Shown here piece after piece: positions 26,248 to 35,263 of a stretch of DNA of 64,000 nt. The notes beneath the pieces are model-generated. The model was given only the letters and a program-made list of their open reading frames with translations. It was not told the origin of the DNA and did no database searches. Origin of the DNA: SELP01 sp035969385 (GTDB lineage: Bacteria; Pseudomonadota; Alphaproteobacteria; Rhodobacterales; Rhodobacteraceae); contig NZ_JAYKKJ010000006.1 in NCBI RefSeq assembly GCF_035969385.1, forward strand, positions 124,001-188,000, in the 5' to 3' direction. Position 1 is the first letter of the stretch; every line of letters starts with the position of its first letter. The translations under genes were made by a program, and so were the position numbers.

Positions 26248-27216
26248 TCAGGCGTCGATATCCATGAACTGGTTGCCCGTCGGTTTCTTGTCCTTGGACC
26301 AGTCGCGTTTGACGCCCAGCATCAGCACGATGTTCTTGGCCACATAGATCGACGAATAGGTGCCGACCACGATGCCCCATGTGATGGCAAAGACAAAGCC
26401 ACGGATCACATCGCCGCCCAGCACCAGAAGCGCGATCAGCGCGATCAGCGTGGTGCCGGAGGTCATCAAGGTCCGGGCCAGCGTTTCGTTGGCCGACAGG
26501 TTCAGCACCTCGCGCAGCGGCTTGACCTTGTACTTGATCAGGTTTTCACGCACCCGGTCGAAAACGACCACGGTATCGTTGATCGAATAACCGACGATGG
26601 TCAGAAGCGCCGCGATAATCGCAAGGTCGAACCGGATCTGGAAGGCCGAAAAGATGCCGATGGTCAGGATCACGTCATGGAACAGCGCGGCGACGGCGCC
26701 GACCGCGAACTGCCATTCAAACCGTAGCCAGATATAGAACAGGATCGCGATGAGGGCGGCGCTGACCGCCATGATCGCCTTTTGGATCAGCTCTCCGGAC
26801 ACTTTCGGACCGACGCTTTCGACCGACGGGAAGGTGATCGACGGGTCCACCGTCTGAAGCGCGGCCTCGACCGCCTCGATCGTGTCGGCGGCAACACTTT
26901 CATCGCCTTCCTGCGCCTGAATGCGGATCATTGCCACGTGCTGGTCTTCGTCAAAGGTCGGATCGAAGACTTCGGTGATCGACACATCCCCCAGCCCCAG
27001 CGGCTCGATCGCGGCGCGATAGGCGCCGGTGTCGACGGCCTGCGTGGACTGGGTGCGGATCGTGGTGCCGCCCAGAAAGTCGATGCCATAGTTCAGCCCC
27101 ATGCTGAAGAACAGGGCGACCGAGAGGATCATCGCAAGGACGGAGGCCCCAAAGGTCGGTTTGGCGACCTTGAAGAAATCGAAGTTGGTATGTTCGGGAA
27201 CCAAACGTAGACGCAT
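26248..27216 (-). CDS. secF: Protein translocase subunit SecF
   Basis: Inner-membrane RND-related subunit of the Sec accessory complex, 322 residues (E. coli 323), which with SecD uses the proton gradient to pull preproteins out of the translocon. Visible: first helix (ASVLAMILSVALFFSMGLN), GIDFLGGTTI, the periplasmic P4 domain, then helices with GYSINDTVVVFDRVRENL and the C-terminal TSGTTLIALIALLVLGGDVI. It starts 5 bp after secD. Confidence 0.96.
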   Translation of the reverse strand: MRLRLVPEHTNFDFFKVAKPTFGASVLAMILSVALFFSMGLNYGIDFLGGTTIRTQSTQAVDTGAYRAAIEPLGLGDVSITEVFDPTFDEDQHVAMIRIQAQEGDESVAADTIEAVEAALQTVDPSITFPSVESVGPKVSGELIQKAIMAVSAALIAILFYIWLRFEWQFAVGAVAALFHDVILTIGIFSAFQIRFDLAIIAALLTIVGYSINDTVVVFDRVRENLIKYKVKPLREVLNLSANETLARTLMTSGTTLIALIALLVLGGDVIRGFVFAITWGIVVGTYSSIYVAKNIVLMLGVKRDWSKDKKPTGNQFMDIDA

Positions 27217-27220
27217 GGGA

Positions 27221-28882
27221 TCAGACCTCGATTTTCTTGGGACGACGGCGCTGGAACCACCAGACGATCAGCAGGCGGGTCACGAAGATCGCCGAGAAGA
27301 CCGAGGTGAGAATGCCCAGACCCAGCGTGGTGGCAAAGCCACGCACCGGGCCGGAGCCCACGACCCAAAGGATCGCCGCCGTGATGAAGGTGGTGATGTT
27401 GGCGTCCAGAATGGCGGACAGCGCCCGTTCATAGCCCAGTTCGATGGCCCGCGCCGGGCCCTTGGCCGTACGCAGTTCTTCGCGGATACGTTCATAGACC
27501 AGCACGTTGGCGTCCACAGCCATACCGATGGTCAGAACGATCCCTGCGATCCCCGGTAGGGTCAGTGTCGCGCCCAGCACCGAAAGCGCCCCGAACAACA
27601 GGGCCACGTTGATCATCAGCGCAAGGTTGGCGAACCAACCGAACAGCCCGTAGGACAGCGCCATGAACAGGATCACGGCGGCCATGCCGACGATGGCCGC
27701 GATCTTGCCCGCCGCGACACTGTCAGCGCCCAGTTCCGGCCCGATGGTCCGTTCTTCAAGGAACACCAGTTCCGCCGGCAGGGCACCCGCCCGCAGAAGC
27801 ACCGCAAGGTTGGTCGATTCCTCAACCGTGAAATTCCCGGTGATCTGACCGGACCCGCCCCGGATCGGCTCGTTGATGCGCGGCGCGCTGATCACCTCGT
27901 CATCCAGCACGATGGCAAAGGGGGCGCCGACGTTCTCGGCCGTATAATCCCCGAATTTCCGAGCACCTGTTCCGTTAAACCGGAAGTTGACCGAAGGCCG
28001 CCCGTTCTGGTCGAACGACGGCTGCGCATCGGTCAGCTCTTCGCCCGTTACGACGGGGGTGCGCTCCAGCACGTAGAACACTCCCTCCTCTTCCAGCGAG
28101 GGAAGCAGTTCCTCGGTCGCCGAAGTGATCGTGTTCTCATCTGTTGTGCGACGCACGACGGGCTGGAAGGTCAGCTGTGCGGTGGCGCCGATCCAGCCCT
28201 TCAGCTCCTGCGCCGATTTCGCGCCGGGCACCTGGATCAGAATCCGGTCCGCGCCCTGCCGCTGGATCGCGGGTTCGCGGGTGCCTGCGGCGTCGATCCG
28301 GCGGCGGATGATCTCCAGCGCCTGATCTACGGTGCGGTCAGCGGTGGCGGCCATTTCCGCCTCGGACAGGCGGATGGTCAGGACCGGGCCGTCGATGGAC
28401 ACGACGATGTTCGATGCCCCTGCCCCGGTCAGCGACACCACAGGCTGGGCCAGACCGCGCACGATCTCAAGCGCGCGGGCCGCGCCATCCTGTTCCGAAA
28501 TCCGGACGACCAGCAGGTCCTCGGGGCTTTCCTCGCGGGTCACAAAACCCACTGTATCGCGTTCCGCGGCCAGCGCATCGCGCACCTCGGGCCACATGTT
28601 TTCCAACATCGAGGCATAGACGTCCGCAACCTGCACCTCGGCCAGCAGATGCGCGCCGCCGCGCAGGTCCAGACCAAGGTTCACCAGCCCGTCGGGCAGG
28701 AACGACGGCCAAAGCGCGGCCTCGGCCTCCAGATCCGCGTTGCTAAAACCGGCGTCGATCAGCACGCGCGCGTCACTGGCGCGTTCGACCCGTTCGTAGA
28801 ACAGGTTCGGCGCGGAAAACAGGATGCCCGCGGCGCAGACAAGAACGATCACGGCCTGCTTGAACTTGGAAAACTGCAGCAT
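27221..28882 (-). CDS. secD: Protein translocase subunit SecD
   Basis: Large SecDF subunit of 553 residues (E. coli 615). After the first helix comes LGLDLRGGAHLLAEV, the SecD signature, then the periplasmic P1 domain (RRRIDAAGTREPAIQRQGAD, ILIQVPG), and five C-terminal helices with GMAVDANVLVYERIREEL, which carries the conserved membrane aspartate. It lies between yajC and secF in the classic order, with a 28-bp gap to yajC. Confidence 0.96.
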   Translation of the reverse strand: MLQFSKFKQAVIVLVCAAGILFSAPNLFYERVERASDARVLIDAGFSNADLEAEAALWPSFLPDGLVNLGLDLRGGAHLLAEVQVADVYASMLENMWPEVRDALAAERDTVGFVTREESPEDLLVVRISEQDGAARALEIVRGLAQPVVSLTGAGASNIVVSIDGPVLTIRLSEAEMAATADRTVDQALEIIRRRIDAAGTREPAIQRQGADRILIQVPGAKSAQELKGWIGATAQLTFQPVVRRTTDENTITSATEELLPSLEEEGVFYVLERTPVVTGEELTDAQPSFDQNGRPSVNFRFNGTGARKFGDYTAENVGAPFAIVLDDEVISAPRINEPIRGGSGQITGNFTVEESTNLAVLLRAGALPAELVFLEERTIGPELGADSVAAGKIAAIVGMAAVILFMALSYGLFGWFANLALMINVALLFGALSVLGATLTLPGIAGIVLTIGMAVDANVLVYERIREELRTAKGPARAIELGYERALSAILDANITTFITAAILWVVGSGPVRGFATTLGLGILTSVFSAIFVTRLLIVWWFQRRRPKKIEV

Positions 28883-28910
28883 GGATGCCCCCGGACGGGT
28901 TGGTGTCGGA

Positions 28911-29195
28911 TCAGCCCTTGGCCGGTTCGGTCTTGTTCAGGACCTGGGCGATGGTGCCCCGGACGACGCGGACGCTGACGCCCTGCGCGATCTCGACCTC
29001 GACCTCGTTTTCGCCGTCCTTGACCTTGGTCACCTTGCCGATGACACCGCCCTGGGTGACGATCTGATCGCCCCGGCGCAGGGCCGCGACCATCTGCTGG
29101 TGGTCCTTCAGCTTCTTCTGCTGCGGACGGATCAGGAGGAAGTACATGATCCCGAAAACGAGGATCAGCGGAATGATGGATTCAAAGCCCTGCAT
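28911..29195 (-). CDS. yajC: Preprotein translocase subunit YajC
   Basis: Single-helix membrane protein of 94 residues: IIPLILVFGIMYFLLIRPQQ then the basic KKLKDHQQMVAALRRGDQIV and a small C-terminal beta domain. RPQQKK is the family hallmark. YajC binds SecDF and is not essential in E. coli. ATG at 29195 is chosen; the longer frame to 29243 adds a basic stretch that is not typical. First gene of the run yajC-secD-secF-Mth938-ccmABCDG. Confidence 0.94.
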   Translation of the reverse strand: MQGFESIIPLILVFGIMYFLLIRPQQKKLKDHQQMVAALRRGDQIVTQGGVIGKVTKVKDGENEVEVEIAQGVSVRVVRGTIAQVLNKTEPAKG

Positions 29196-29371
29196 GGCGG
29201 CGTTTTTCCCTTTTCTTGGTCCGGCGAAGGGGCCCTTCGCCAAAGTCGGCGCACGTTACGGCGGGGACAGGGGAATGGCAACCACGGCCCAACCCGAAAA
29301 CCCACCATATCTTGCGCGTGACCGGCATATATGCAGGAGTTTGACAACCGGAAGGGGTAAGGGGTGCGACA

Positions 29372-30703
29372 TTGGGAACCGAGAGCCTGTTTCAACTGAC
29401 ATTTCCACCGGTAACGGTGCTGGATACCGTGGTCTGGACACTGCTGGCGGTCGTGGCCGGGTGCCTGTGGATCTACCTTTGGATTTCCGCAAGCGCCCGT
29501 CAGGACCAATCCAAGCGGCTGGGCAGCCTTTTTGGCATGTCGCCGGGTATCGCGGTGGCGATCACGGTGATCATCGCCCCGCTGTTCCTTGCGGCCCTCG
29601 CCGCGTCCTTTTCCGTCCTATTGCGAACGGTGGTGAACCCTTCGCTGGCCACCGGGCTGGGGACAGGCGCCCTGATCGCCGCCACGCTGGGGGCCCCCTT
29701 CCTGATCTGGCGCAGCATCGTGGCGCAGAAGACCGTCGATCACGCAGCAAAGAGCCTGTTCAACGACAAGATCAACGCGGCCGTACAGGACCTCTATGCA
29801 CAGCGACAGGTGACCAAGGTCGACAAGCGGAACAAGGGGCAAATGTTCAACGCGTGGCAAGACGATGTGGTCAAACGAAACGCCGCCATCGACCGGCTGT
29901 TCGGTTTGGCCGAGGAAGCAGCCGACAAAGACCCCAAGGAAGTGCACCGCATCGCGTCGATGCTGTCGGTCTATGTGCGGGAGTTGTCAAAGGAACCTGA
30001 CCTGCGCGCCAAAACTCCGCCCAAAGGCGCGAGCCCGCAGGAAATGCGTGACTGGGCGCGCAACTTGGAAATCGCGCGATCGGACATGGAAAAGGCGGTG
30101 CAAACCCTTGGCAAGTTGCGGAGATTGATCGCAGAAGATGTCGACAAGGCAAAGATAGACCTACGGGACGCCAACCTGCAAAGGATGGACCTCCAGTCGC
30201 TCGATTTCGTCGCCGCAAATCTGCGTAGGGCGAAGTTGCAGGGGGCGAACCTCTTCTTGGCGGAGTTGCAGGGGGCAAACCTCTCCGGGGCGGAGTTGCA
30301 GGGGGCAGACCTCTCCGGGGCGGAGTTGCAGGGGGCAAACCTCATCTGGGCGGAGTTGCAGGGGGCAAACCTCATCAGGGCGGAGTTGCAGGGGGCAAAC
30401 CTCTCCGAGGCGAAGTTCGATGATGCAACCAACCTCACAGCGGCTACTCTTCGAGGTGCCGCTGTGAGGTTGGTTGATGATACCACCATAGCACGATTGA
30501 GGTCATTCTTCGACGACATCTTCGCCGATGGGGGCCTGTTTGGCCAAGATGACAGCAACAGGACCCTTCCCAATGGCGCGGACTGGCCGGACCATTGGCC
30601 AAGGGAAGAGCTCGATTTCGGAGATTTCCTCAAGGCTTGGCGCGCGTGGCAATGCACCCTTGATCCACCTTTGCCGCCGGAGGCTTTGCCGGAGGACGGT
30701 TAG
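29372..30703 (+). CDS. Membrane protein with C-terminal pentapeptide repeats
   Basis: Protein of 443 residues with a TTG start behind GGGGTAAGGGG. The N-terminal third has three hydrophobic segments (about 18-40, 59-84, 95-115), the middle is helical and charged, and the region about 260-365 is a pentapeptide-repeat right-handed helix (A-[DN]-L-x-x type): ANLRRAKLQGANL, then six decapeptides of the form AELQGANLSG (287-346). The six are encoded by nearly identical 30-bp DNA units, which suggests recent expansion. A perfect 19-bp inverted repeat follows in the reading frame. A tail of about 70 residues is rich in Asp, Trp and Pro. Function unknown; alone on its strand between yajC and serS. 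Confidence 0.8.
   Translation: MGTESLFQLTFPPVTVLDTVVWTLLAVVAGCLWIYLWISASARQDQSKRLGSLFGMSPGIAVAITVIIAPLFLAALAASFSVLLRTVVNPSLATGLGTGALIAATLGAPFLIWRSIVAQKTVDHAAKSLFNDKINAAVQDLYAQRQVTKVDKRNKGQMFNAWQDDVVKRNAAIDRLFGLAEEAADKDPKEVHRIASMLSVYVRELSKEPDLRAKTPPKGASPQEMRDWARNLEIARSDMEKAVQTLGKLRRLIAEDVDKAKIDLRDANLQRMDLQSLDFVAANLRRAKLQGANLFLAELQGANLSGAELQGADLSGAELQGANLIWAELQGANLIRAELQGANLSEAKFDDATNLTAATLRGAAVRLVDDTTIARLRSFFDDIFADGGLFGQDDSNRTLPNGADWPDHWPREELDFGDFLKAWRAWQCTLDPPLPPEALPEDG
30230..30409 (+). repeat. Six tandem 30-bp units inside the pentapeptide gene
   Basis: Units start at 30230, 30260, 30290, 30320, 30350 and 30380. Each reads GCGGAGTTGCAGGGGGCAAA (first 20 bases) with few changes, then CCTC and a variable triplet pair. 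Each unit encodes two pentapeptides (A-E-L-Q-G-A-N-L-x-x). Third positions are as conserved as the first two, so the similarity is in the DNA and not only in the protein. Confidence 0.95.
30426..30476 (+). repeat. Perfect 19-bp inverted repeat inside a coding sequence
   Basis: Left arm CAACCAACCTCACAGCGGC (30426-30444) and right arm GCCGCTGTGAGGTTGGTTG (30458-30476) are exact reverse complements with a 13-base loop. It lies within the pentapeptide gene, 16 bp after the 30-bp tandem repeats, and is translated as part of the final pentapeptides (NLTAATLRGAAVRLVD). The mRNA should form a very stable hairpin. There is no T run after it. Confidence 0.95.
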
Positions 30704-30954
30704 GACCGGGCCCGGACCGGGGTGGGCGATTTGAAGGTGGGGCTGCTGTGCTTTATCGAGCCACGTCCTCTGACCGTTGGTTTTTCCTGCGCCATCGCCA
30801 TACGCCCGCCCGAGGGGCGGGACGGGCGCGGTCCGGGCTGGTCGCCCGGACCATCCGGGGGCCAACCGTCGCGCCCCTTCATCCCCCCTTCCCCGTCCTG
30901 CCAAATCCGTGCATAAGCGCGCCCATCTGAAAAACACATCAAAGGACCGGACCC

Positions 30955-32247
30955 ATGCATGACATCCGCACCATCCGCGACAATCCCGCCGCTTTCGACG
31001 CGGCGCTGTCTCGTCGTGGGATCGCGGGCATGTCGTCCGAGATCCTCGCGCTGGACGAGGCCCGCCGCGCCCTGATCCACGCCGCAGAGACCGCGCAGGC
31101 CGAACAGAACAAGGCCTCCAAAGAGGTCGGCGCCGCCAAGGCCCGGGGGGATGAGGCGGAATTCGAGCGCCTGCGCGCGCTGGTGGCCGAAAAGAAGGCC
31201 GAGATTGCCCGCATGACCGAGGAAGCCAAGGAAAAGGACGCGGCCCTGACCGACCTTCTTCTGGGCATCCCGAACCTGCCCTATGACGACGTGCCCGATG
31301 GCGCGGACGAGGCCGACAACGTGGAAATCCGCCGCTGGGGCACGCCGCGCAATTTCGCCTTTGACCCGGTCGAGCATTACGAGATCCCCGCCGCAAAACC
31401 CGGCATGGATTTCGAGACCGCGGCGAAACTGTCGGGCAGCCGCTTCGTGCTGCTGAACGGCGCGATGGCGCGTCTGCACCGGGCGCTGGCGCAGTTCATG
31501 ATCGACTTTCATGTCGAAAACCACGGGTTGTCGGAAACCATCACCCCCGTGCTGGTGCGCGAGGATATGATGGTAGGCACCGGGCAATTGCCCAAATTCG
31601 GCGAGGACAGCTATCAGACCACAAACGGCTGGTGGCTGATCCCCACGGCCGAGGTGACGCTGACCAATATCGTGAACGGCGACACGGTTGACGAGGCCAC
31701 CCTGCCCCGCCGCTACGTTGCCCATACCCAGTGTTTCCGGTCTGAGGCCGGCAGCGCGGGCCGCGATACATCCGGCATGTTGCGCCAGCACCAGTTCGAG
31801 AAGGTCGAGATGGTGTCGATCACCCACCCCGACCAGTCCGAGGCGGAACACGACCGGATGACCGGCTGTGCCCAGGCTATCCTTGAGGCGCTGGAACTGC
31901 CCTACCGCACGGTCGTCCTGTGCACCGGCGACATGGGCGCGGGCGCCCGCCGCACCCATGATATCGAGGTTTGGCTGCCGGGGCAGAACACCTACCGCGA
32001 GATTTCGTCGGTTTCGACCTGTGGGGATTATCAGGCCCGCCGGATGAACGCCCGGTTCAAGCCTGCCGATGGCGGCAAGCCGCAGTTCGTGCATACGCTG
32101 AACGGGTCCGGGCTGGCCGTGGGCCGGACGCTGATCGCGGTGCTGGAGAACGGGCAGCAAGAGGACGGGTCGGTCGCCCTGCCCGCCGCGCTGCACCCCT
32201 ACCTGCGGGGCAAGACGCGGATCACGGCAGAAGGCCAGATGGTCTGA
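30955..32247 (+). CDS. serS: Seryl-tRNA synthetase
   Basis: Class II aminoacyl-tRNA synthetase of 430 residues. The N-terminal long coiled-coil arm (about 30-100) that grips the tRNA-Ser variable arm is visible as alternating Ala/Glu/Lys helices. Catalytic motifs: motif 2 in THTQ-like AHTQCFRSEAGSAGRDTSG with LRQHQFEKVEM, and motif 3 in NGSGLAVGRTLIAVLENGQQ. MHDIRTIRDNP is the standard start. It has its own terminator. The 250-bp gap ahead of it (30704-30954) shows no gene; I see no T-box, which is not expected in this group. Confidence 0.97.
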   Translation: MHDIRTIRDNPAAFDAALSRRGIAGMSSEILALDEARRALIHAAETAQAEQNKASKEVGAAKARGDEAEFERLRALVAEKKAEIARMTEEAKEKDAALTDLLLGIPNLPYDDVPDGADEADNVEIRRWGTPRNFAFDPVEHYEIPAAKPGMDFETAAKLSGSRFVLLNGAMARLHRALAQFMIDFHVENHGLSETITPVLVREDMMVGTGQLPKFGEDSYQTTNGWWLIPTAEVTLTNIVNGDTVDEATLPRRYVAHTQCFRSEAGSAGRDTSGMLRQHQFEKVEMVSITHPDQSEAEHDRMTGCAQAILEALELPYRTVVLCTGDMGAGARRTHDIEVWLPGQNTYREISSVSTCGDYQARRMNARFKPADGGKPQFVHTLNGSGLAVGRTLIAVLENGQQEDGSVALPAALHPYLRGKTRITAEGQMV

Positions 32248-32253
32248 CAGTAA

Positions 32254-32276
32254 AGGGGGCCGCGGCCCCCTTTTTT
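32254..32276 (+). terminator. Terminator after serS
   Basis: GGGGGCCGCGGCCCCC (32255-32270) is a perfect palindrome followed by six Ts (32271-32276), 7 bp after the serS stop. The hairpin is GC-only. Confidence 0.85.
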
Positions 32277-32388
32277 CATCCACTCCTGCAACTCCGGCCT
32301 TCTGCAAGGAAGGCCACGCGCCGACCGCCCCCCAGGGCGGCGCGTTCCGCGCCACCCGCGGTCAGCTTGGGGCATAGTTTGTTTGTGG

Positions 32389-33861
32389 CTACTTTTTCTC
32401 GCCCTTGCCCAGGTGCTTCTTCAGCCGCGAGGGCTGCTTGTTCTTGCGGCCTTTGAACGGGTTCTTGTCACCCTGATCGCGCAGGAACAGGCGGATCGGC
32501 GTGCCGGGCATGTCAAAATCGTCCCGCAACCCGTTGATAAGATACCGGGAATAGCTATCCGGCACCTTGTCGGGATGCGACGTCATCACGACAAACGCAG
32601 GCGGGCGAGTCCGCACCTGGGTCATGTAGCGCATCTTGATCCGCTTGCCCTGTGGCGCGGGCGGCGGGTGCTGTTCCAGCATGCCGATCAGCCAGCGGTT
32701 CAGCTGGGCGGTGGTCACGCGGCGGTTCCAGACATCATGGGCCTTCATGATCGCCTGCTGCAGCCGGTCCAGCCCCTTGCCCGTCTTGGCCGACACGGTG
32801 ACCAACGGCGCGCCGCGCAACTGCGGCAGAAGCTTTTCGAAGGAGGCGCGCAAGTCTTTCAGCTTGTCCTGCTTTTCATCCTCCAGATCCCATTTGTTTA
32901 CGGCCACCACGACCGCCCGACCCTCTCGCTCGGCAAGGTCGGCGATGCGCAGGTCCTGCTGTTCAAAGGGGATTTCGACGTCCAGAAGGACCACCACGAC
33001 CTCGGCGAATTTTACCGCACGAAGACCATCGGAAACCGAGAGTTTCTCCAGCTTTTCCTGAACCTTGGCCTTCTTGCGCATACCGGCGGTGTCGAAGATG
33101 CGCATCGGGACAGGGTCCCCGTCGCGGCCTACCCATTCTGTCTGAACCGAGATCGCGTCGCGGGTGACACCGGCCTCTGGCCCGGTCAACAGGCGTTCTT
33201 CGCCGATGATCTTGTTGATCAGGGTGGATTTGCCAGCGTTCGGGCGGCCAACCACGGCGATTTGCAGTGGCTTTTCCCGGGTGGGCACGCGCGGGCCCAT
33301 ATCCTCGTCATCCTCGTCGATCTCGACATCGGTTTCGGGGGCCTCGCTGGCGTGCTTTTCGGCGAATTCATCGGCCAGCGGCATCAGCACCTGCAACAGG
33401 TCGGTCATCCCTTCGCCATGTTCAGCCGACAGGCGGATCGGTTCGCCCAGCCCCAGCGCATAGGCTTCCAGCAGCCCCGCCTCGCCCGCGCGGCCCTCGG
33501 CCTTGTTGGCCGCAAGCAGCACATGGGCGTTCTTCTTGCGCAGGATATCGGCAAAGACCTCGTCCGTCGGGGTGACGCCAACACGGGCATCGATCAGGAA
33601 CAGGCAGACATCGGCCATTTCCACCGCCCGTTCCGTCAGCCGCCGCATCCGGCCCTGAAGGCTGTCATCGGTGGCTTCTTCCAGTCCGGCGGAATCGATC
33701 ACCGTGAACCGCAGATCGCCCAGCCGCGCCTGCCCTTCGCGCAGGTCGCGGGTCACCCCCGGCTGGTCGTCCACCAGCGCGAGCTTCTTGCCCACAAGGC
33801 GATTGAACAGCGTCGATTTGCCCACATTGGGGCGGCCGACGATTGCAAGGGTAAAGGTCAT
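32389..33861 (-). CDS. der: GTPase Der (EngA)
   Basis: Essential 50S-ribosome assembly factor of 490 residues with two GTPase domains in tandem and a C-terminal KH-like domain. Domain 1 has GRPNVGKST (9-17) with NKAEG; domain 2 has GRPNAGKST near residue 207 with NKWDLED. The long acidic linker between them (VEIDEDDEDMGP) is typical. The basic tail (KNPFKGRKNKQPSRLKKHLG) probably contacts rRNA. It is last in yfgM-bamB-der on the minus strand, a pairing conserved from E. coli. Confidence 0.97.
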   Translation of the reverse strand: MTFTLAIVGRPNVGKSTLFNRLVGKKLALVDDQPGVTRDLREGQARLGDLRFTVIDSAGLEEATDDSLQGRMRRLTERAVEMADVCLFLIDARVGVTPTDEVFADILRKKNAHVLLAANKAEGRAGEAGLLEAYALGLGEPIRLSAEHGEGMTDLLQVLMPLADEFAEKHASEAPETDVEIDEDDEDMGPRVPTREKPLQIAVVGRPNAGKSTLINKIIGEERLLTGPEAGVTRDAISVQTEWVGRDGDPVPMRIFDTAGMRKKAKVQEKLEKLSVSDGLRAVKFAEVVVVLLDVEIPFEQQDLRIADLAEREGRAVVVAVNKWDLEDEKQDKLKDLRASFEKLLPQLRGAPLVTVSAKTGKGLDRLQQAIMKAHDVWNRRVTTAQLNRWLIGMLEQHPPPAPQGKRIKMRYMTQVRTRPPAFVVMTSHPDKVPDSYSRYLINGLRDDFDMPGTPIRLFLRDQGDKNPFKGRKNKQPSRLKKHLGKGEKK

Positions 33862-33910
33862 GGTCGCGGGTCCGGATAAATTCAGACCCGCCCTCTATAC
33901 CATTCGCAGC

Positions 33911-35224
33911 CTAACGGAAAGCCAGCAGTTGGCCGCGCGTGTTCAGCAGATACAGGACCTGCCCCGCCACAACCGGATTGGAGGCAGCGCCGCCTGGGAT
34001 TTCCACCTGCCCGATCAGCGCACCAGAGGCCGGATCGAACTGCCGCAGCGCCCCGTCGGACGAGGCGACGATCACCCGTCCGCCCGCGATGATTGGGCCG
34101 AAATGCGCGTAGAGGGTTTTTTGCCGCCGTTCCCGGCCTTCTTCAAATGTCGGCATTTGGACCCGCCAGACGACCGACCCATCGCCGGAATCCATCCGCA
34201 CCAATTCGTTGCGGTCATTGACGAAGAACAGGCTGTCGCCCGCGGGCCAGACTGGGCCGACGGCCCCTTCGGTCGCGGTCCAGAGCCGGTCGCCGGTTGC
34301 GGCTTCCATCGCAACCACCCGGCCCGAGGAATTGCCGACATAAAGACGGTTTCCAACCACCACCGGATCGGCGGCGATATCGGACACGGTCGATGCCGCG
34401 CTGCCAAGCCGCTGCCCGGTCACGACCGAGGACCAGCGCCGCAAGCCGCCACGCGGGAAGGCGGCCAGAACTTCGCTGCTGGGGAAGGGGAAGTAGGCCA
34501 GTTCATCGGTCACGGCCACCCCGGCCCCACCCGAGAAGCCGGATGCAGAGGGCGCGCCGTCAATGGTCCAGCGAATGCGGCCTGTATCCGCCTCGATCGC
34601 CCAGGCGCGGCTGTCGCGGGCCACGAGGTAGACCAGCCCATCCCGCACCGTGGGGGCAGACCCGCCCGGCGCGTCAAGGTTCTGGGTCCAAAGCTCGGCC
34701 CCAGTCTGCGCATCAAGCGCGGTCAGTTCGCCAAAACCGGTCGCCACGAACAACGTGCCCCCGGCAAACGCAATACCGCCGCCCGAGGCAGAGGAGGTCG
34801 AGTCGTAGCCCGGTGTCACATCGCGCGACCAAAGCGCCGCGCCGTTGGTGCCGGTCGCGGTGACCGTGGCACGGGAATCAAGCGTATAGACCACGCCCCC
34901 AGCGACCACCGGATCGGCGGTGATGCGGGCACGACGGCTGTTGCCCTCGCCCACGTTGACCTGAAATGCCAGTTGCAGGGCCGATCCCAGCGCCGGGTGC
35001 CCCGCCACATGGGTCGGGCCGCCGTTGCGATGGGTCCAATCAGCGTTCGTCGTCGCCTCGGGCAGGCGCAGCGGGCGGGTTTCGTTCACAGCGGCCTCAG
35101 GCGCGCCGACCATGCCTTCGCGCAGATCGACCCGTTCACCGGGCAGGATCACATCGCGTTCGGCGCAGCCTGCCAGCAAGACCAGCGAAAGGGCCGCCGT
35201 CGAAAAGAACCTGTTGATCGTCAC
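33911..35224 (-). CDS. bamB: PQQ-like beta-propeller lipoprotein (BamB-like)
   Basis: Predicted outer-membrane lipoprotein of 437 residues. The lipobox is LLAGC with the cysteine at 20. The mature protein is a run of PQQ-type beta-propeller blades, each with a motif such as LDAQTGAELWTQNL, IEADTGRIRWTIDG, MEAATGDRLWTAT or MDSGDGSVVWRV. BamB helps the BAM complex insert outer-membrane proteins. GTG at 35224 is preferred over the ATG at 35254 because it follows AAGAGGGGGCA and puts the signal peptide first. Located between yfgM and der, which supports the BamB assignment. Confidence 0.88.
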   Translation of the reverse strand: MTINRFFSTAALSLVLLAGCAERDVILPGERVDLREGMVGAPEAAVNETRPLRLPEATTNADWTHRNGGPTHVAGHPALGSALQLAFQVNVGEGNSRRARITADPVVAGGVVYTLDSRATVTATGTNGAALWSRDVTPGYDSTSSASGGGIAFAGGTLFVATGFGELTALDAQTGAELWTQNLDAPGGSAPTVRDGLVYLVARDSRAWAIEADTGRIRWTIDGAPSASGFSGGAGVAVTDELAYFPFPSSEVLAAFPRGGLRRWSSVVTGQRLGSAASTVSDIAADPVVVGNRLYVGNSSGRVVAMEAATGDRLWTATEGAVGPVWPAGDSLFFVNDRNELVRMDSGDGSVVWRVQMPTFEEGRERRQKTLYAHFGPIIAGGRVIVASSDGALRQFDPASGALIGQVEIPGGAASNPVVAGQVLYLLNTRGQLLAFR

Positions 35225-35263
35225 TGCCTGTGCCCCCTCTTGGCCATGCGCCACTTCGAACCG

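Noticed and set aside
29146..30000. 284-codon plus-strand frame overlapping yajC and the pentapeptide gene
   Set aside because: Out of frame with the membrane segments of the pentapeptide protein and antisense to yajC at its start.
30230..30409. Possible CRISPR-like array
   Set aside because: Units are contiguous 30-bp repeats without spacers and are in frame within a protein gene.
30426..30476. Intrinsic terminator
   Set aside because: The stem is long and perfect but no T run follows on either strand and it is inside an open reading frame.
30704..30954. T-box or other riboswitch ahead of serS
   Set aside because: No conserved T-box sequence or antiterminator can be seen, and such elements are not expected in alphaproteobacteria.
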